Of a DNA stretch of 64,000 nt, positions 37,380-48,914 are shown one piece after another; the first letter of the stretch is position 1; each line of letters starts with the position of its first letter. The notes under the pieces are model-generated. The model was not told the origin of the DNA. It saw only the letters and a program-made list of their open reading frames with translations, and searched no databases. The DNA is from Macrotis lagotis (taxonomy: Eukaryota > Chordata > Mammalia > Peramelemorphia > Peramelidae), in NCBI RefSeq assembly GCF_037893015.1, contig NC_133666.1:624725852-624789851 (forward strand). The letters run 5' to 3'. Both the position numbers and the translations under genes were made by a program.

Positions 37380-38490
37380 CAGCAGTGTTTTTGTAAAATT
37401 TGCAAATGACATAAAAATGGGAAGTATGACTAACACAATGGAAGACAGTCAGGTTGGGGGGAAAAGGCAGAGAGATCTTAATCATCTAGAGCACTGGACT
37501 GATTCTATAAAGATAAAATGTTAAGGAATAAGCTTGGGTTAAAAAATCAACTTCATAAGTATATTGTGAGTGGGGGAGAGGGTGGGCTAAAGAATGCTTC
37601 ATCAGATAAAAGTCAGAAGGGTTTTAGGGGACTCAAAACTAAATAGGAAACAACAGTGTAATAATATAGCCACCAAGAAAATTAATACTATCTTGGGTTG
37701 TATTAAGGGAATAAAAGTATCTAAGAGCTAATATTGTATTATTTCCCAGCTATAGTACATCTAGGAAGGAAAAGAAAGAAGCAAGGATTTATTGAGCACC
37801 TACTATCATATCTTGGGGTTCTGTACCCCATATTTACAAATCTTACTTTGTTTAATTTTTACAACAACCCTTGGAGGTAGGTACTTTAATTATCAACCCA
37901 AATTACATTTAAGGATACTGAGGCAGACAATGGTTAAGTAATTTGTCCAGGATCATCCAGTTGATAAGTATCTGAAGCTTTATTTGAACTCAGGATTTTC
38001 TGATTTCATTCACAACCCTCTATCCACTGTGTCACCTAGCTGTCCTACTTTATAGTGTTAATTTCTGGATGCTACATTTTAGGAAGAACCTTCCTAAGTT
38101 GGAGGAAGTTCAAAGGAAGGGAGCAAAGATTGTGAAGGGCCCTGAGATCATGCTATATAAGGATCAATTGAAGGAATCAGTTGAAGGATGTTTAGCCTGA
38201 AGATGGGGATATGTAGATGGCATGTGATAGGAATCTTCAAGTAGCTAAAGGGCTACCAAGAATCAGATATGTTGTTTGACCCCAGAGGACAAAACACGAA
38301 ACAATGAATGGAAGTTATCCAGATTCAGATTTAAGTTTTTGATGTCAGGAAAATTTTTTAATGATGAGTTGTCCAAAAGTAGGATGGATTATGAGGAGGA
38401 AGGAGATTCTTCCTTATTGGAGGTCTCCTAAAAGAGTCTCAGGGCCTACTTATTGGAAAAGCACATCATTGGCAAGATTCAAATTTTAAA
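37380..38490 (+). repeat. CR1/L3 LINE, long remnant
   Basis: The RT carboxy end and 3' UTR read in order: TTTGCAAATGACATAAAAATGGGAAG, AAAAATCAACTTCATAAG, ACAGTGTAATAATATAGCC, TAGGAAGAACCTTCCTAAG and CTTATTGGAGGTCTCC. A MIR-like SINE interrupts it at 37766-38046. Confidence 0.8.
37766..38046 (-). repeat. MIR/SINE insertion in CR1/L3
   Basis: Antisense: ATTTATTGAGCACCTACTAT, ACAACAACCCTTGGAGGTAG, GGATACTGAGGCAGACAATG, CACCTAGCTGTCC. The LINE resumes on either side. Confidence 0.7.
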
Positions 38491-39400
38491 CTAAGGGGGA
38501 AGAAATAAAATATTGTTGTGAAATATAAAAATTATAAAAATATGAATTTGGCTCTATTTCTACCTGCATTTGGAAAAATCTTCCATTCTCAATCTATCAA
38601 CTTTATTCATAAAGCTCAGTTGATTGATTTTTTCCAGTGGTGACTTTTTTAAAGTCACATAGTCAAGTAAATAAAAATAAAATTACACAAACTATAGAGA
38701 ATCAGTTTTGTCCTATCACCTCAGTCCTATCATGCCAATCCTTCCCACTGGGGAAATGGGGAAATGTATTAATGAGAGGAGTTTTCCTGCAGAAATCTGG
38801 CAGGATAGGCTTTGCAAACAATTGGGGGAAACCCCCCCCCCCCCAAAACTAAAGTGGGAACTTTAAATATTGGGATTGGCTTTATGGATGAATCTGCAGT
38901 TTCACCACAGTTAGCTTTGCGTTATAGTTCATTCTGACTCAGCTTTACTCTGATGTGTTTTGCATTCCCAGTACCTTGACCCATCACTTCTCTGTGTCTC
39001 CACTGCAGTCATAAAGCAATTCAGGATCCCAACTCTTCTATTACTTCATATAGTTCAAGTTGCAACCTTAGAGGATAGCTGCAGTGAACATAAACAACCA
39101 GTAGTGGTCACTCACTCCACTGAAAGCATTTTCAAAAATGGCCTAAAATGGTGGACTAGAATATTTCTCAGTGTCAAGTGAAAACTATGTGATTAGGGAA
39201 AATGTATGTCCACCTACAACTTTCTTTTTTCTTCCTCTATCTTTCCGGAAGTGTTTTGAAGATGAGAAGAAACACTAAGAGCTGGTAAATCTGTGATCAG
39301 AATGTAAAATCCTTGAAAGTAGGAACTCTCATTTTTATTTGTATATCCATGTATACCCCAAATGCCTAGCATATCTTCTAGCATATAATGGATACTTAAC
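38490..39400. other. Intergenic, no recognised feature
   Basis: Unassigned sequence with a 16-base C-rich run near 38829. No exon or repeat family recognised. Confidence 0.4.
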
Positions 39401-39409
39401 ATTTCCTTA

Positions 39410-39665
39410 TGAATATGAATTGTTGCCATTTGTATAGGGCTTTAAAGGCTTCCAAAGGACTTTTACAAAAATCATTTCATTTGATCCCTATAACAACCCT
39501 GGACAGTAGGTGCTATTGTTATACCCTTTTCACAGTTGAGGAAACTAAGACTAACAACTGTGAAATGACTTGCATAATGTCATATAGTAATAACAGCTAA
39601 TGTTTATATAGCACTTATTATATACTTAGTGCTTTACAATCATTATCTCATTTGGTTTTCAAAAG
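39410..39665 (-). repeat. MIR-type SINEs, two fragments
   Basis: 39410-39595 has TATAACAACCCTGGACAGTA and CACAGTTGAGGAAACTAAG. 39595-39665 has the AATGTTTATATAGCACTTAT start of another. Confidence 0.65.
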
Positions 39666-39709
39666 TAGAAAGATTTACCATGGTAAAGGACAAGGTCATC
39701 TTTGAAATA

Positions 39710-40101
39710 GAACCTGGAGTAGAGGGGGCATCTAGGTGGCACAATGGATAGAACACTGGCCCTGCAGTGAGGTGGGCCTGGGTTCAAATCCAATCCCAGT
39801 CACTTAATAATTACCTAGTTGTGTGACTTTGGGCAAGTCACTAAATCTCACTGCCTTGCAAAAAAACCAAACAAACAAGGGGTGGCTAAGTGGCGCAGTG
39901 GATAGAGCACTGGCCCTGGAGTCAGGAGAACCTGAGTTCAAATCTGACCTCAGACATTTAATAATGACCTAGCTGTGTGGCCTTGGGCAAGCCACTTTAC
40001 CCCACTGCCTTGAAAAAAAACTAAAACAAAACAAAACAAAACAAAACAAAAAACCAAACAAACCCCCCAAACCACAACAAAACAAAGAACCTGGAATAGA
40101 G
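39710..40101 (+). repeat. Two tandem sense SINEs within one TSD
   Basis: SINEs at about 39725-39868 and 39879-40085, both sense, second with an (AAAC)n-rich tail. A 15-bp direct repeat with one mismatch (GAACCTGGAGTAGAG / GAACCTGGAATAGAG; 39710-39724 and 40087-40101) encloses both. Confidence 0.9.
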
Positions 40102-40109
40102 GAGAGAAA

Positions 40110-40430
40110 TGAAGTAGAAGGATTTAAAGCTATAGAATAAGAGAGAAGAGAGATCTAAAGGTGAATGTGAAGTAGGAAGCAAAGTTCTCCTACTTTAATT
40201 AAGAAGCGAGCCAGGAGTATTTTACAGAGTGTCAGGGTTTGGCAGGGTTATCACTTTATGCTCCCACTGATAGCTCAGCTGACCCTACCTAGGCTATATA
40301 TGGGGGTAGTCATATAATAAATCCTGCTGTATTTTCTCTTAGTCCTTTCTATGTGTCATTCAATCCCTTTCAACCACAGCAGTTAACTTTCCAGAATAAC
40401 AGTTAAAATGTTTCTTCTGCAAGAATACAG
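40110..40430. other. Intergenic, unassigned
   Basis: Unique-looking. Contains TATATATG and AATAAATCC motifs near 40295-40325, discussed under rejected items. Confidence 0.35.
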
Positions 40431-40431
40431 A

Positions 40432-40556
40432 TCTTCAGTGTATAGCATGGAAACAATGTAAAGACTATCAGATTGCCTTCTGTGGGGGGTGGGGGAGGGA
40501 AGCAAGATTAGAGGGAAAATTGTAAAATTCAAAAATAAATAAATTAAAAAATATAT
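40432..40556 (+). repeat. L1 3' UTR tail
   Basis: Short 5'-truncated L1 end: CATGGAAACAATGTAAAGAC, GATTGCCTTCTGTGGGGG and AAATAAATAAATT. Confidence 0.75.
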
Positions 40557-40699
40557 AGATCTAAAAGATACAGTAACAGTGTCCATAGTCTCTATAGATG
40601 CATAGAGATTTCACAAATACAATCTCATTTGATACTCACAACAACTCTGAGAGATAGCTGCAAGTAGGTAGGGAAGGGACTATTAGAAAAAGAAATTTT

Positions 40700-40890
40700 C
40701 TGCTCTGAATATAATGATATATAGAGTGAGAAATGACCTTAGAGGTCAACTAGTCCAAACCCTTCATTTTACAAATGAAGGAACTGAAGCCCAGAGAAGC
40801 TATTCAAAGTCACATAGTATATAATAAAGGTAAGAATTGAACCAAGTCAAAAGCTGTGCTGGAATCTAGGCAAATTCTATATTATCTACA
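40700..40890 (-). repeat. MIR-type SINE
   Basis: Antisense: TTCATTTTACAAATGAAGGA, ACTGAAGCCCAGAGAAGC, AAAGTCACATAGTATATAAT. Confidence 0.65.
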
Positions 40891-41254
40891 GTATGCCTCT
40901 GATCCATCCATTTAAATAACCTTGTTTTCTAAAAAAGAAAATGAGATTAGTTGTGTAAGCCTTGTCTTTTGACAAAATTATGATTTTTTTAATGGTCATT
41001 ATTTTCTTATTAAAAGTATGATTCACTAACCATATGTCCCAGAATTTTGCCAATGATCAAGTCAAGTTCTTTGGGCCATGGTTTAGAGACTATATTCTTT
41101 CCCTCTTTTTTTTTTAAAATTGGGAACACATTTGTTCTTCTTTGAGTACCTTTCCTGTTTTTCATGATTTCTCAAGGATTTCCATCAATGTCTCAGAGTC
41201 ATTACTGACATTTCTTCCATGCCCTAGGATAGAGTTCATTTGGCCTAGTGGAAG

Positions 41255-41492
41255 GAAGGGAACAAGAATTTATCAAATGCCTAATACATGTCAAACACTG
41301 TATTTTAAAAATTTTGTGATCCTCACAACACTCCTGGGAGGTGGGGGTATTATTTATCTCATATAGTTGAAGAAACTGAGGCAGAAAGAGATTAAGTGAC
41401 TTGCTCAGGATCACATAGCTAATAAGTATCTGAGTCCAGATTTTAACTCTGGTCTTCCTGATTCCTATCCACTGTGCCATCTGGCTGCCTCT
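41255..41492 (-). repeat. MIR/MAR-type SINE
   Basis: Antisense: AAACACTGTATTTTAAAAAT, TGAAGAAACTGAGGCAGAAA, GATTAAGTGACTTGCTCAGG, CACTGTGCCATCTGGCTGCC. Confidence 0.75.
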
Positions 41493-41499
41493 TAGATGG

Positions 41500-42930
41500 C
41501 CATTTTCTAGTATTTTGTTCTGCTCTTTCTAGTTCAAAGTTCATTCTCTTCTGAAGAAGAAACAAAATCAACATAAGAGTAGCTTAGACTTTTAGTTATC
41601 ATCCATCCCAAGCAGTACATGTCTCTTTTGTAATTCTCCTATTTTGCCCAATATGCCAAAAAAAAAATAGACCTTCAAAACTCTAAGTCCACAAAAACCT
41701 TTTTTGTTGTTCGTGGCTTTCCTCAGCAGCCTCAGATCATGCTGAAGTTAAGCATTCTTGCTATATTTTTAAAAGGACTATTAGATGCTTTTGTATTCTT
41801 TCTTCAATAAGTTACTTTGATTCTATCTTCTAGTACCATTTAAAAAACCCTAACTTGCTATAGCATTTACTGTTACATCATTGAACTCATTAGATAACTC
41901 CTTTTTTATTTCTCTGTCAAATTATTTTCCTTTGCATTTTAAGATTTTAATCCTTGAGAACTTCTCATCCTTCCTAGATTAATTTCTTTGCATCTTAGTT
42001 TATGGCATGGATTTTGAATCCTTTTTTGTGTGTGTCATAGATCCCTTTGGAAGTCTGGTGAAGCCCATGGACTCATTCTTAGAACAATATTTTTATACGT
42101 ATTAATCAAAATACATAGGATGACAAAAGAAACAAGTTATACTTATCAATAATATTTAATATACTTATCAATAATATTTATTTAATATACTTATCAATAA
42201 TATTTAAAAACAACCAAGCTGAAGATTCTCAGGTTAAAAATGTCTGCTCTAAGCAGACCTTAAGGATCTATCTTTTCCCTAACCCCTTTGAAATCAGTTC
42301 CCCCCCAGTCTGGATTTGTGTCCAACTATTCCTGGTTTTTGCTTTCTTCTCTATCACAAATTCCAAGATAAAGTTATACTTTCCCCCAAGTTTCTTATAA
42401 TTTCTAATTCAGTAACCAGTTCCTCCTCATTGGTGAGAATCAGTTACAGATCAATTGTTTCCCTTGTTGCTCCTTTTACAAACTTTTGAAGAATGAAATT
42501 ATCATTGAGACAAGACTTATTATACATTCATTATTAGCTTCTCTGCTTTTAGCATAGAGAAAGTTCCTGGAGATACCCACATAATTTGCTTTCTATTGCT
42601 ATTATGTAATATACCTTTCTGTCAACTTATCAGTTTCTTGAATGTCTACTTCCATTTTTAGTCCAGGTGGGTTATAGTAGACTTTGATGACAATATGACT
42701 TGTTTCTGTCTCTAATGATTTTCATTCATTTTCTCCACTATTTTTCTCACATTGACTTGCATGAGGACATATTTTAATGTGCCCTTCAGAATTTGCCCCC
42801 TTCTGATTTTTTGAGTCTTCTTCTTTCATCTAGTGACATTGGTTTTGCTATTCTTTGCATGAAACTCAATCTTCAGATTTGGAGCATTTTCATGGTTGTC
42901 CCCTGCCCCCCATGTGTTAAACTCTTTTCT
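41500..42930. other. Intergenic, AT-rich, unassigned
   Basis: 1.4 kb without a repeat I can name. A direct repeat of TATACTTATCAATAATATTTA units lies near 42140-42205. Pyrimidine-rich text suggests an old LINE read antisense, but I find no diagnostic motif. Confidence 0.4.
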
Positions 42931-42934
42931 TCTT

Positions 42935-43221
42935 CTTCATCTCTAATTCTTTTTTGTTTTGTTTTGTTTTGAAAGGCAATGGGAAACTATTTACTTCCAA
43001 AAAGGTTACAGTTTTATTTCAGTAATGATGATTCATAATTAAAATGTTTTCATTTCAAAAAAAAAAAAAAAAAAGAAAGGCAATGGGGTTAAGTGACTTG
43101 CCCAAGGTTACACAGCTAGGTAATTAGTAAGTGTCTGAGGATTTGAACTCAGGTCATCCTGACTCCAGGGCTGGTGATCTGTCCACTGCGCCACCTAGCT
43201 GCCCCTTCATCTCTAATTCTT
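42935..43221 (-). repeat. SINE split by a small poly(A) retrocopy
   Basis: An antisense SINE (42952-43204) lies between a 17-bp TSD (CTTCATCTCTAATTCTT; 42935-42951 and 43205-43221). Inside it, 42984-43074 is a foreign 91-bp piece ending in ATTAAA (43038-43043), 13 nt, then 18 A. That piece has its own 13-bp TSD, GAAAGGCAATGGG (42971-42983 and 43075-43087), made from SINE sequence. Confidence 0.93.
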
Positions 43222-43505
43222 AACTTCACTTGGCTTCCTTTAAGTCTCAGATAAAATCTCATCTTCTGCTGGAAGCCTTTCCTGCTAGTTGTTGTTTTTT
43301 TAATCTTATGGCCTTCCCTCTGAGAAGATCCTCAATTTATTTTGTACATATTGTTTGTACACAGTTATTTGTATGTTGTTTTCCCCACCAGACTGAGCTC
43401 CTTCAGAGAAAGGACTGTATTTACCTCTTTTTTAAAAATATTCCCAGTACTTGGCACAATGCTTAGCACAGCCCTTAATAAAAACTTGAAAATTGAATTA
43501 ATACC
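43222..43505 (+). repeat. L2 LINE 3' end
   Basis: GCTTCCTTTAAGTCTCAGAT, AAATCTCATCTTCTGCTGGA, AAGCCTTTCCTGCTAG, GTATGTTGTTTTCCCC and CTTGGCACAATGCTTAGCAC are the L2 3' UTR in order. Confidence 0.75.
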
Positions 43506-43860
43506 CAGTGCTGTTCTGCCGACTTTTCTGTTTTATCTTTACTCTCTTCAACTACTATTCTTCCTTCCAATTATTCCTCCCTAGACTTCATCTCTATTCT
43601 TTCCTATGGCCTACAAATATGCCCTCATCTTCTCCATCTTTTAAAAACAAAACAAAACAAAATACCTTCAGGTTATCTTTGACCTGTATATTTAAAGCTT
43701 AACTACTAGAGTTTTCTACAGTCATTGTGTGAGAATATGTGAGATTATTCTTTTTAAGATTATTGATAATTTATTAATTGCTACATCCTCATATTTCTTG
43801 ACTTCTTCGTAACTTTTACCATTGTTGACCATACCCTTCTCTCAGATACTCTCTCCTTCC

Positions 43861-44430
43861 TTTTTTTTACTTTTTATATTTTTTATTTGTATCAATGACA
43901 AAAGAAATGTAACACAATGACATAAGAAAGTTGCCAAAACGTTAAAGGTGAAAGAACTCTCTGTATAACTGAAAGCATTAGTTTATGTATGTTTAAAATA
44001 CTTTCTCCCCCCAAGACAGCGCATAAACTATAAAGAAAACAGGAAAATTTGCATAACAAAAAATAAGAACAAAAATTTTCTTTTAATTTAAAAAATATGA
44101 AAATTCAAAAATTATTCCTTTCTGGGTATCTTCACATTCTTCCTTTCTGTGTACTTATATATATAACACACCATTTTCCCTCAAATAAATGCATCCCCAT
44201 ATTTATTCTTTAGTTGTTCATTTGCATATTCTTCTGTTTGTTCCAGAGCTATATTCATGTAGCCATCCAGGTAAGTCAGAATACCTTGGTAATCAACTCC
44301 AGAATTTAACTTTACTACAACTGGTCTTCCTATGATCTGCTTTAGGAAATCACTGGGAGTTTGCTTCTGGAGACTCATTTTGGCAATCCTCTAGGCTCCT
44401 CCAGCCTATACGAGCTGAGAGGCCTTGCCT
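43861..44430 (-). pseudogene. LSM6: LSM6 processed pseudogene
   Basis: LSM6 is a subunit of the Sm-like rings that bind U6 snRNA (LSm2-8) and drive mRNA decay (LSm1-7). The minus-strand frame 44181-44378 begins MSLQKQTPSDFLKQIIGRPV and follows LSM6 through NIALEQTEEY to KNKYGDAFI. A TGA stands where the parent has an Arg codon (CGA), so the product is 65 residues against 80. Past that stop the parent's GNNVLYISTQKRRM region is recognisable only as DNA and is frameshifted. It has no introns, a 3' UTR-like stretch and a T-rich run (A-rich on minus) at 43861-43890, as expected of retroposition. It sits inside an L2. The 5' limit is uncertain; the frame continuing to 44668 is not LSM6. Confidence 0.9.
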
Positions 44431-45207
44431 CCGCCTCACCTCCATCTCCCACCAAGTCTGTTTTGATTTTTTGACATTGCTCTTTTTTGGCTTTCCTCCC
44501 AATTGTCTCAATGCTAGATTCAGTCTCTTTTGGAGCAACATCATTTTTCTCCTGCACCTTTGTCCAAAACTCTGTTTTGAAGTGTTTCTCTGCACCCTCT
44601 CTTATGGTTATCTTATCAGTTCCCATAAATTCAATTATTGTCTCTACATAAATGATTCTCAGATCCATCTATCCAGCCCACATCTCTCTTCTGAACTTCA
44701 GTCTCCCCTCACTAACTGTTTACTGGATATATCTGCCTAGCTGACCCATAGGAGCCATATTCTCACTATGTCCAAAATGGAGATCATAATCCCTCTTCCC
44801 CCAACTTCTACTTCTCCAAATTAACTATTTCTGTTGAGAGTGATTCAATCTTGCCCATCAATCAGATTTGCAACTTCAGATTGAACACATTGGTTCATTC
44901 TCCCTTACCCTATCCCCAGATCCAGTCAGTAACCAAGTCTCATAGATTCTACCTTTTCAATATCTTTCATATACATTTAATTTTTAGTCACATGATCATA
45001 GTTCTCATTTTCTCTTATCCAGACCTTCTCAGTTTCCTAATTATCTTCCTGTTTTCCCCCCTTTTCATAATCAGGTCATGTTACTCTTTTGCTTAAGTAT
45101 TTTCAGTGACTCCCTAACACATTCCTCAACTTGGCATTTAAAATCTTTCATAATCTGGTTGTAGTCTATCTCTTCACACTTCTTTCACTTTATTCTCTTT
45201 CATGTAC

Positions 45208-45366
45208 TTTTTTTTTTAGGTTTTTTCAAGGCAAATGGAAACGGGGTTAAGTGGCTTGCCCAAAGCCACACAACTAGGTAATTATTAAGTGTCTGAGACC
45301 GGATTTGAACCCAGGTACTCCTGACTCCAGGGCCAGTGCTTTATCCACTACACCACCTAGCCGCCC
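45208..45366 (-). repeat. tRNA-derived SINE with TSD
   Basis: Antisense SINE in L2; flanks CTCTTTCATGTACTT and CTCTTTCACATACTT are an imperfect TSD. Confidence 0.92.
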
Positions 45367-45649
45367 CTCTTTCACATACTTCTAACTGAATCAGCCCACT
45401 TGATGTTCCCAGAGATAGCTATTCCATCCTTCTCTAGGTTTTTGCAGAGTGGATTTCACCCATATTATTTATATCTTAAAATGTAAATTTCTTTGATTTT
45501 GTTTCACCAGTGCCTAGCATTGCCTTGTATTCAGTGGATGCTAAATGAATGCTTTTTGAATGAATTTAAAATCATTAATTCTGTTTTCATAGGCTTCACT
45601 GCCACCTCTGCTCTGACTGATTTATCTCCTTCACTGATTCCTAAATGAA

Positions 45650-45845
45650 ATGGTCCAGTAACTAGAAAGTTGAACTAGAAGTCAGGAAGATCTGAATTCA
45701 AATTCAGCCTTAGACACATACCAGTTCACCTAATTCTGTCTTAGTTACCCTTACTTGGCCAAGGTGGTTATAAGGATCAAATGAGTTAATATTTGTAAAA
45801 GTCTTGGCACTTAATAATGTGCTTAATAAATTCTCAATTCCTTCT
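45650..45845 (+). repeat. MAR1/MIR-type SINE
   Basis: Sense: AGAAGTCAGGAAGATCTGAA, TTCAAATTCAGCC (B box), AGGATCAAATGAGTTAATAT and GTGCTTAATAAATTC. Confidence 0.75.
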
Positions 45846-45849
45846 TAAT

Positions 45850-48040
45850 GGGATTCACCATTTCCACAAGCCTTGGTTTAGTCCCTTCTCCTCAGAGTCT
45901 TTACTGATCCCACTGCCCATATCATGGTCATCAAACCTTCACTGGTTTTGCTTTTTAATGAGGTCAGGTCCACACTCCTCAACTTGGCATTCAAGGGACA
46001 TTTGCTCTGCTTTTCCAGTCTTTTTCCCCCCAACAACTTTTGTAATTGTTGATTCTTTTCAAGCTATTCCTGAGGGTAAAGGCCAGTTTTGCTTCTTTTT
46101 TTTTAATCCCTAGGGCTTGGATCTGCTCCTCCTCGGTCTACCACAATGAGCTCCATAGGGTCAGGACCCAGGGCTCATCTTTTTTCCTCCCCCAGATTGC
46201 CAGTTCCTCTAGGACAGAACTTTAGCCTTCATCTCTGTCTCAGCAGCATTAGTTTGAGTACTAATCCCCCTTCCTTTCCCCCATTCACTCAAAAGCAGGA
46301 TCGGCTTCTCAATTCTACAAGCTCCCTTGGGGTTCAAGGAGAATACTTGTTTGCCCTTTGGTGGAATTCCCAGGGACAGAAGGAAGGAGAGTATGGGATA
46401 ATAGAATCCACTATACCTAAGGAAGAGGACTGAATAATCAAGTTGAGGGTAATGGCCCTACTTGGGAAGAGCAGGACTGCTTCTCCTCCTGTAGGACATA
46501 TTGTCAGAGTGCTCAGGTCTGTCCAAGTGCCTGTGCCTTGTTTCAGGGATAATATAGTACTGAGACCCGAGATTCCCTCTGGCTTGGCACGGATCTGCCC
46601 TCCCCAATCCCCATCTCCCTTTAATAAACCTGGTTTGTTTTCATTCCTCCCCACCCCTGCTCTGGCTCCAGACGGATATTCTCCCCTCAAACAAAACCTC
46701 TGAGTAATTCCTGCCTGATGCTTTCTCCAGAAATGACTCTGGGGCCTCTGTGGGTTTTAATGAATTTCCCCTCCGATGGCGGGAGGAAGGTGCGGGGGCG
46801 GGTAGGAGTGATACATTGATGTTCTCTCCTGTAAAGGATACATTACTTTCTCTCCCGAGATAGGAAGGAAAAGAAATCTCCGTTTCTGCTTGGCGAGGAA
46901 ACAGTGTATCCACCGGTTCAGGTCTCTAACCCCCCAGCTCTGCCGGCCACTAATACACTGAAACTGACAGGTCTGGGCCTAGGACTCAAAGCAGGGTCTC
47001 TGGACCACTAAACCACTATTAGGTATTGTAACAACAGTCAATTTGCTGGACCTCTCTGGGCTTCAATCTCCTCATCTGTAAAATAGCTTGTTCAACTTCT
47101 CATTGGATGGTTTTGAGTGTACTCGAAGTCCTAAAGCCCATTGTTATGGGACTCTCTGGACTTCTGGACTGGGGTTGCATGAAAGACTGACTTTAAAGCC
47201 CTACAGGAATGGAAGATATGATTATTATTTTTTGGTAGAGAGTAGCATGAGATGTTTGGGAACAGGGATGAGGTATGTCCATCCAGTCCCTCTCCACCAG
47301 CTGGACTAGCCCTGAATATGAAAAGCTGGGACCCAGACCTTGGAGGACTGGGTCACTTTCTCCAAATTGACCCCAAATAGGAGAGAATGGAAAAAAGAAC
47401 TCCCTTTCCTAGAATCCCTGAGTCTCCTCTCCCTTCAGTGCACCGTTGCTTCCTCATAAGGCTGGAGAATGGGTGCTGCGCAACTGTGACTGCGTCTCTG
47501 TTTTTGTCTCTATGTCTCCCTCTTTGCTGGCAGCTGTAGCATCAATAAAGGAAAAAGAGATTCGGGTTGGATAAACAGGCCCCAGTAGGCCAATTAGTGC
47601 CCATATGATTCATTATTTAATATGCTACCCCTTCCCCCACCCCCAAATTGAGAACATAAATCCCAGCCTTCTCCTCCCTGAACAAATCCTCTTTCAGTTC
47701 CTAAGCTTCTACCTAGCCATTCTTCAATGTTTATCCCCCAAAGAGGTTTTCCTTACTTCATCCTATGAAGGGTGGCTTGAGCAGGAGAGCAATTCTGTCA
47801 GGAGGGGTAAGTCCCTCCATTATTTACCAAATGGATTTTCTGTGGCAAGACACATACATAGCCACAGTCTGTATAGAGGTAAGGCTGTAATTACCTTAGA
47901 CTGAACAATATAGTCTTTGCTCATGAAGTACTATTCCCTGTAGATCCTGATCAGGTTTAGGGCTTCATGGTTTGAGTAAATGGAAATCCACAGGACTCAG
48001 TCTCAATTTCTTCCCTTCTCACAGACATTGATTAGAATAA
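45850..48040. other. Longest repeat-poor intergenic stretch
   Basis: About 2.2 kb without a young repeat. 45870-46050 has weak L2-like text. 46740-46900 is locally GC-rich (GGCGGGAGGAAGGTGCGGGG). Overlapping frames of 86-118 codons on both strands around 46146-46700 match nothing I know. Possible regulatory DNA or a lncRNA; no direct evidence. Confidence 0.4.
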
Positions 48041-48044
48041 GAAC

Positions 48045-48225
48045 CCTAAGTGCTGAAATCAAAAAGGCCTGCATTCAAATTTGGCCTCAGATACTGGTTG
48101 GGTGACCCTGGACAAGTCATTTAACCTCTGTTTGCCTTAATCCACTGGAGAAAGAAGTGGAAAACCATTCCCAGGATCTTTAGCCAAGAAAATTCATGGA
48201 CAGTATTGATATGGTACAGGGGCTA
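48045..48225 (+). repeat. MAR1-type SINE
   Basis: Sense: GGCCTGCATTCAAATTTGGC, GGACAAGTCATTTAACCTC, GAAGTGGAAAACCATTCCC. Confidence 0.75.
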
Positions 48226-48264
48226 ACAACAATAAAGTGATAGCTGGGCCTAGAGAAGCCTGGG

Positions 48265-48455
48265 ACATGGGTAGGGAGTGGTATATAGCTATATAACTCC
48301 CTGGTTGTATGTTATTAGAGACAGCCCGGTTGCCTATTTCCTCAGTTGTAAATTGGGGATAATAATAGCTCCAATCTGCTAGAGCTGTTAAAAAGATCAA
48401 ATGAGATATTTGCACAGTGCCTGGCCCAGAATAAGCCCTATATACATGCTTGTTT
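48265..48455 (+). repeat. MIR-type SINE
   Basis: Sense: TATTTCCTCAGTTGTAAATT, GGGGATAATAATAGCTCC, AGATCAAATGAGATATTTGC, GTGCCTGGCCCAGAATAAG. Confidence 0.7.
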
Positions 48456-48539
48456 CTTTTCTTTCCCTCTATATGTATGAGTATGATTGAGTGTATTTTT
48501 CTGTGTATTTCTCTGTGTTTCACACTAAATAATAGAATT

Positions 48540-48910
48540 CCAGACACATAGAATTAGAAGTCCATTCTGGATGTCAGAATGACAAATTCTATCTTCACCT
48601 CCTCGGCCTGGATAAGTGGTCATTCAGTTTTTCCATTTATGGAAGTGTCTGAAAAGAGGATAGGATGATCCTAGGGTATGCAAGTTAGGAGTTCAATTTC
48701 CTGAAGGTCTCTGTTCCTGAAATTTTAGTGATAGAGACTCATTACCCCTAAAGGAAGTCCATTCTACTTTGGGAGAGCTTAAATAGAATTTTTCCTTCAT
48801 CTAACATTAATCAAAGAATTACTACTGACCTCATAGGATCTAAGATACTAAACTCATTCCCTCTTTCTCTGCCCTGCACATAGTCCAATTGGGTTCAGAA
48901 CAGAACCCAG
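48540..48910 (-). repeat. Possible CR1/L3-like remnant
   Basis: Phrases such as GATAGAGACTCATTACCCC and AAGTCCATTCTACTTTGGGA parallel 31200-31400; weak. Confidence 0.35.
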
Positions 48911-48914
48911 AACA

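Larger units (their letters stand above)
43740..45566 (+). repeat. L2 LINE with two later insertions
   Basis: 43790-43860 reads DFFVTFTIVDHTLLSDTLSPS, the L2 reverse-transcriptase DLSAAFDTVDHPLLLDTLSS segment. 44590-44740 reads GYLISSHKFNYCLYINDSQI, corresponding to the HGFNYHLYADDSQI catalytic-loop region with the first Asp of the YADD box replaced (YIND). The L2 tail ends near 45566. The LSM6 retrocopy and a SINE (45208-45366) interrupt it. Confidence 0.8.

Noticed and set aside
40180-40390. Possible solo LTR (TATATATG then AATAAATCC near 40295-40325)
   Set aside because: No matching ends, no TSD and no second copy were found, so no retroviral family can be supported. I found no other convincing retrovirus-like element in the window.
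46146-46703. Overlapping frames of 86-118 codons on both strands
   Set aside because: Mutually antisense, no domain, no splice or start support; kept only as part of the repeat-poor block.
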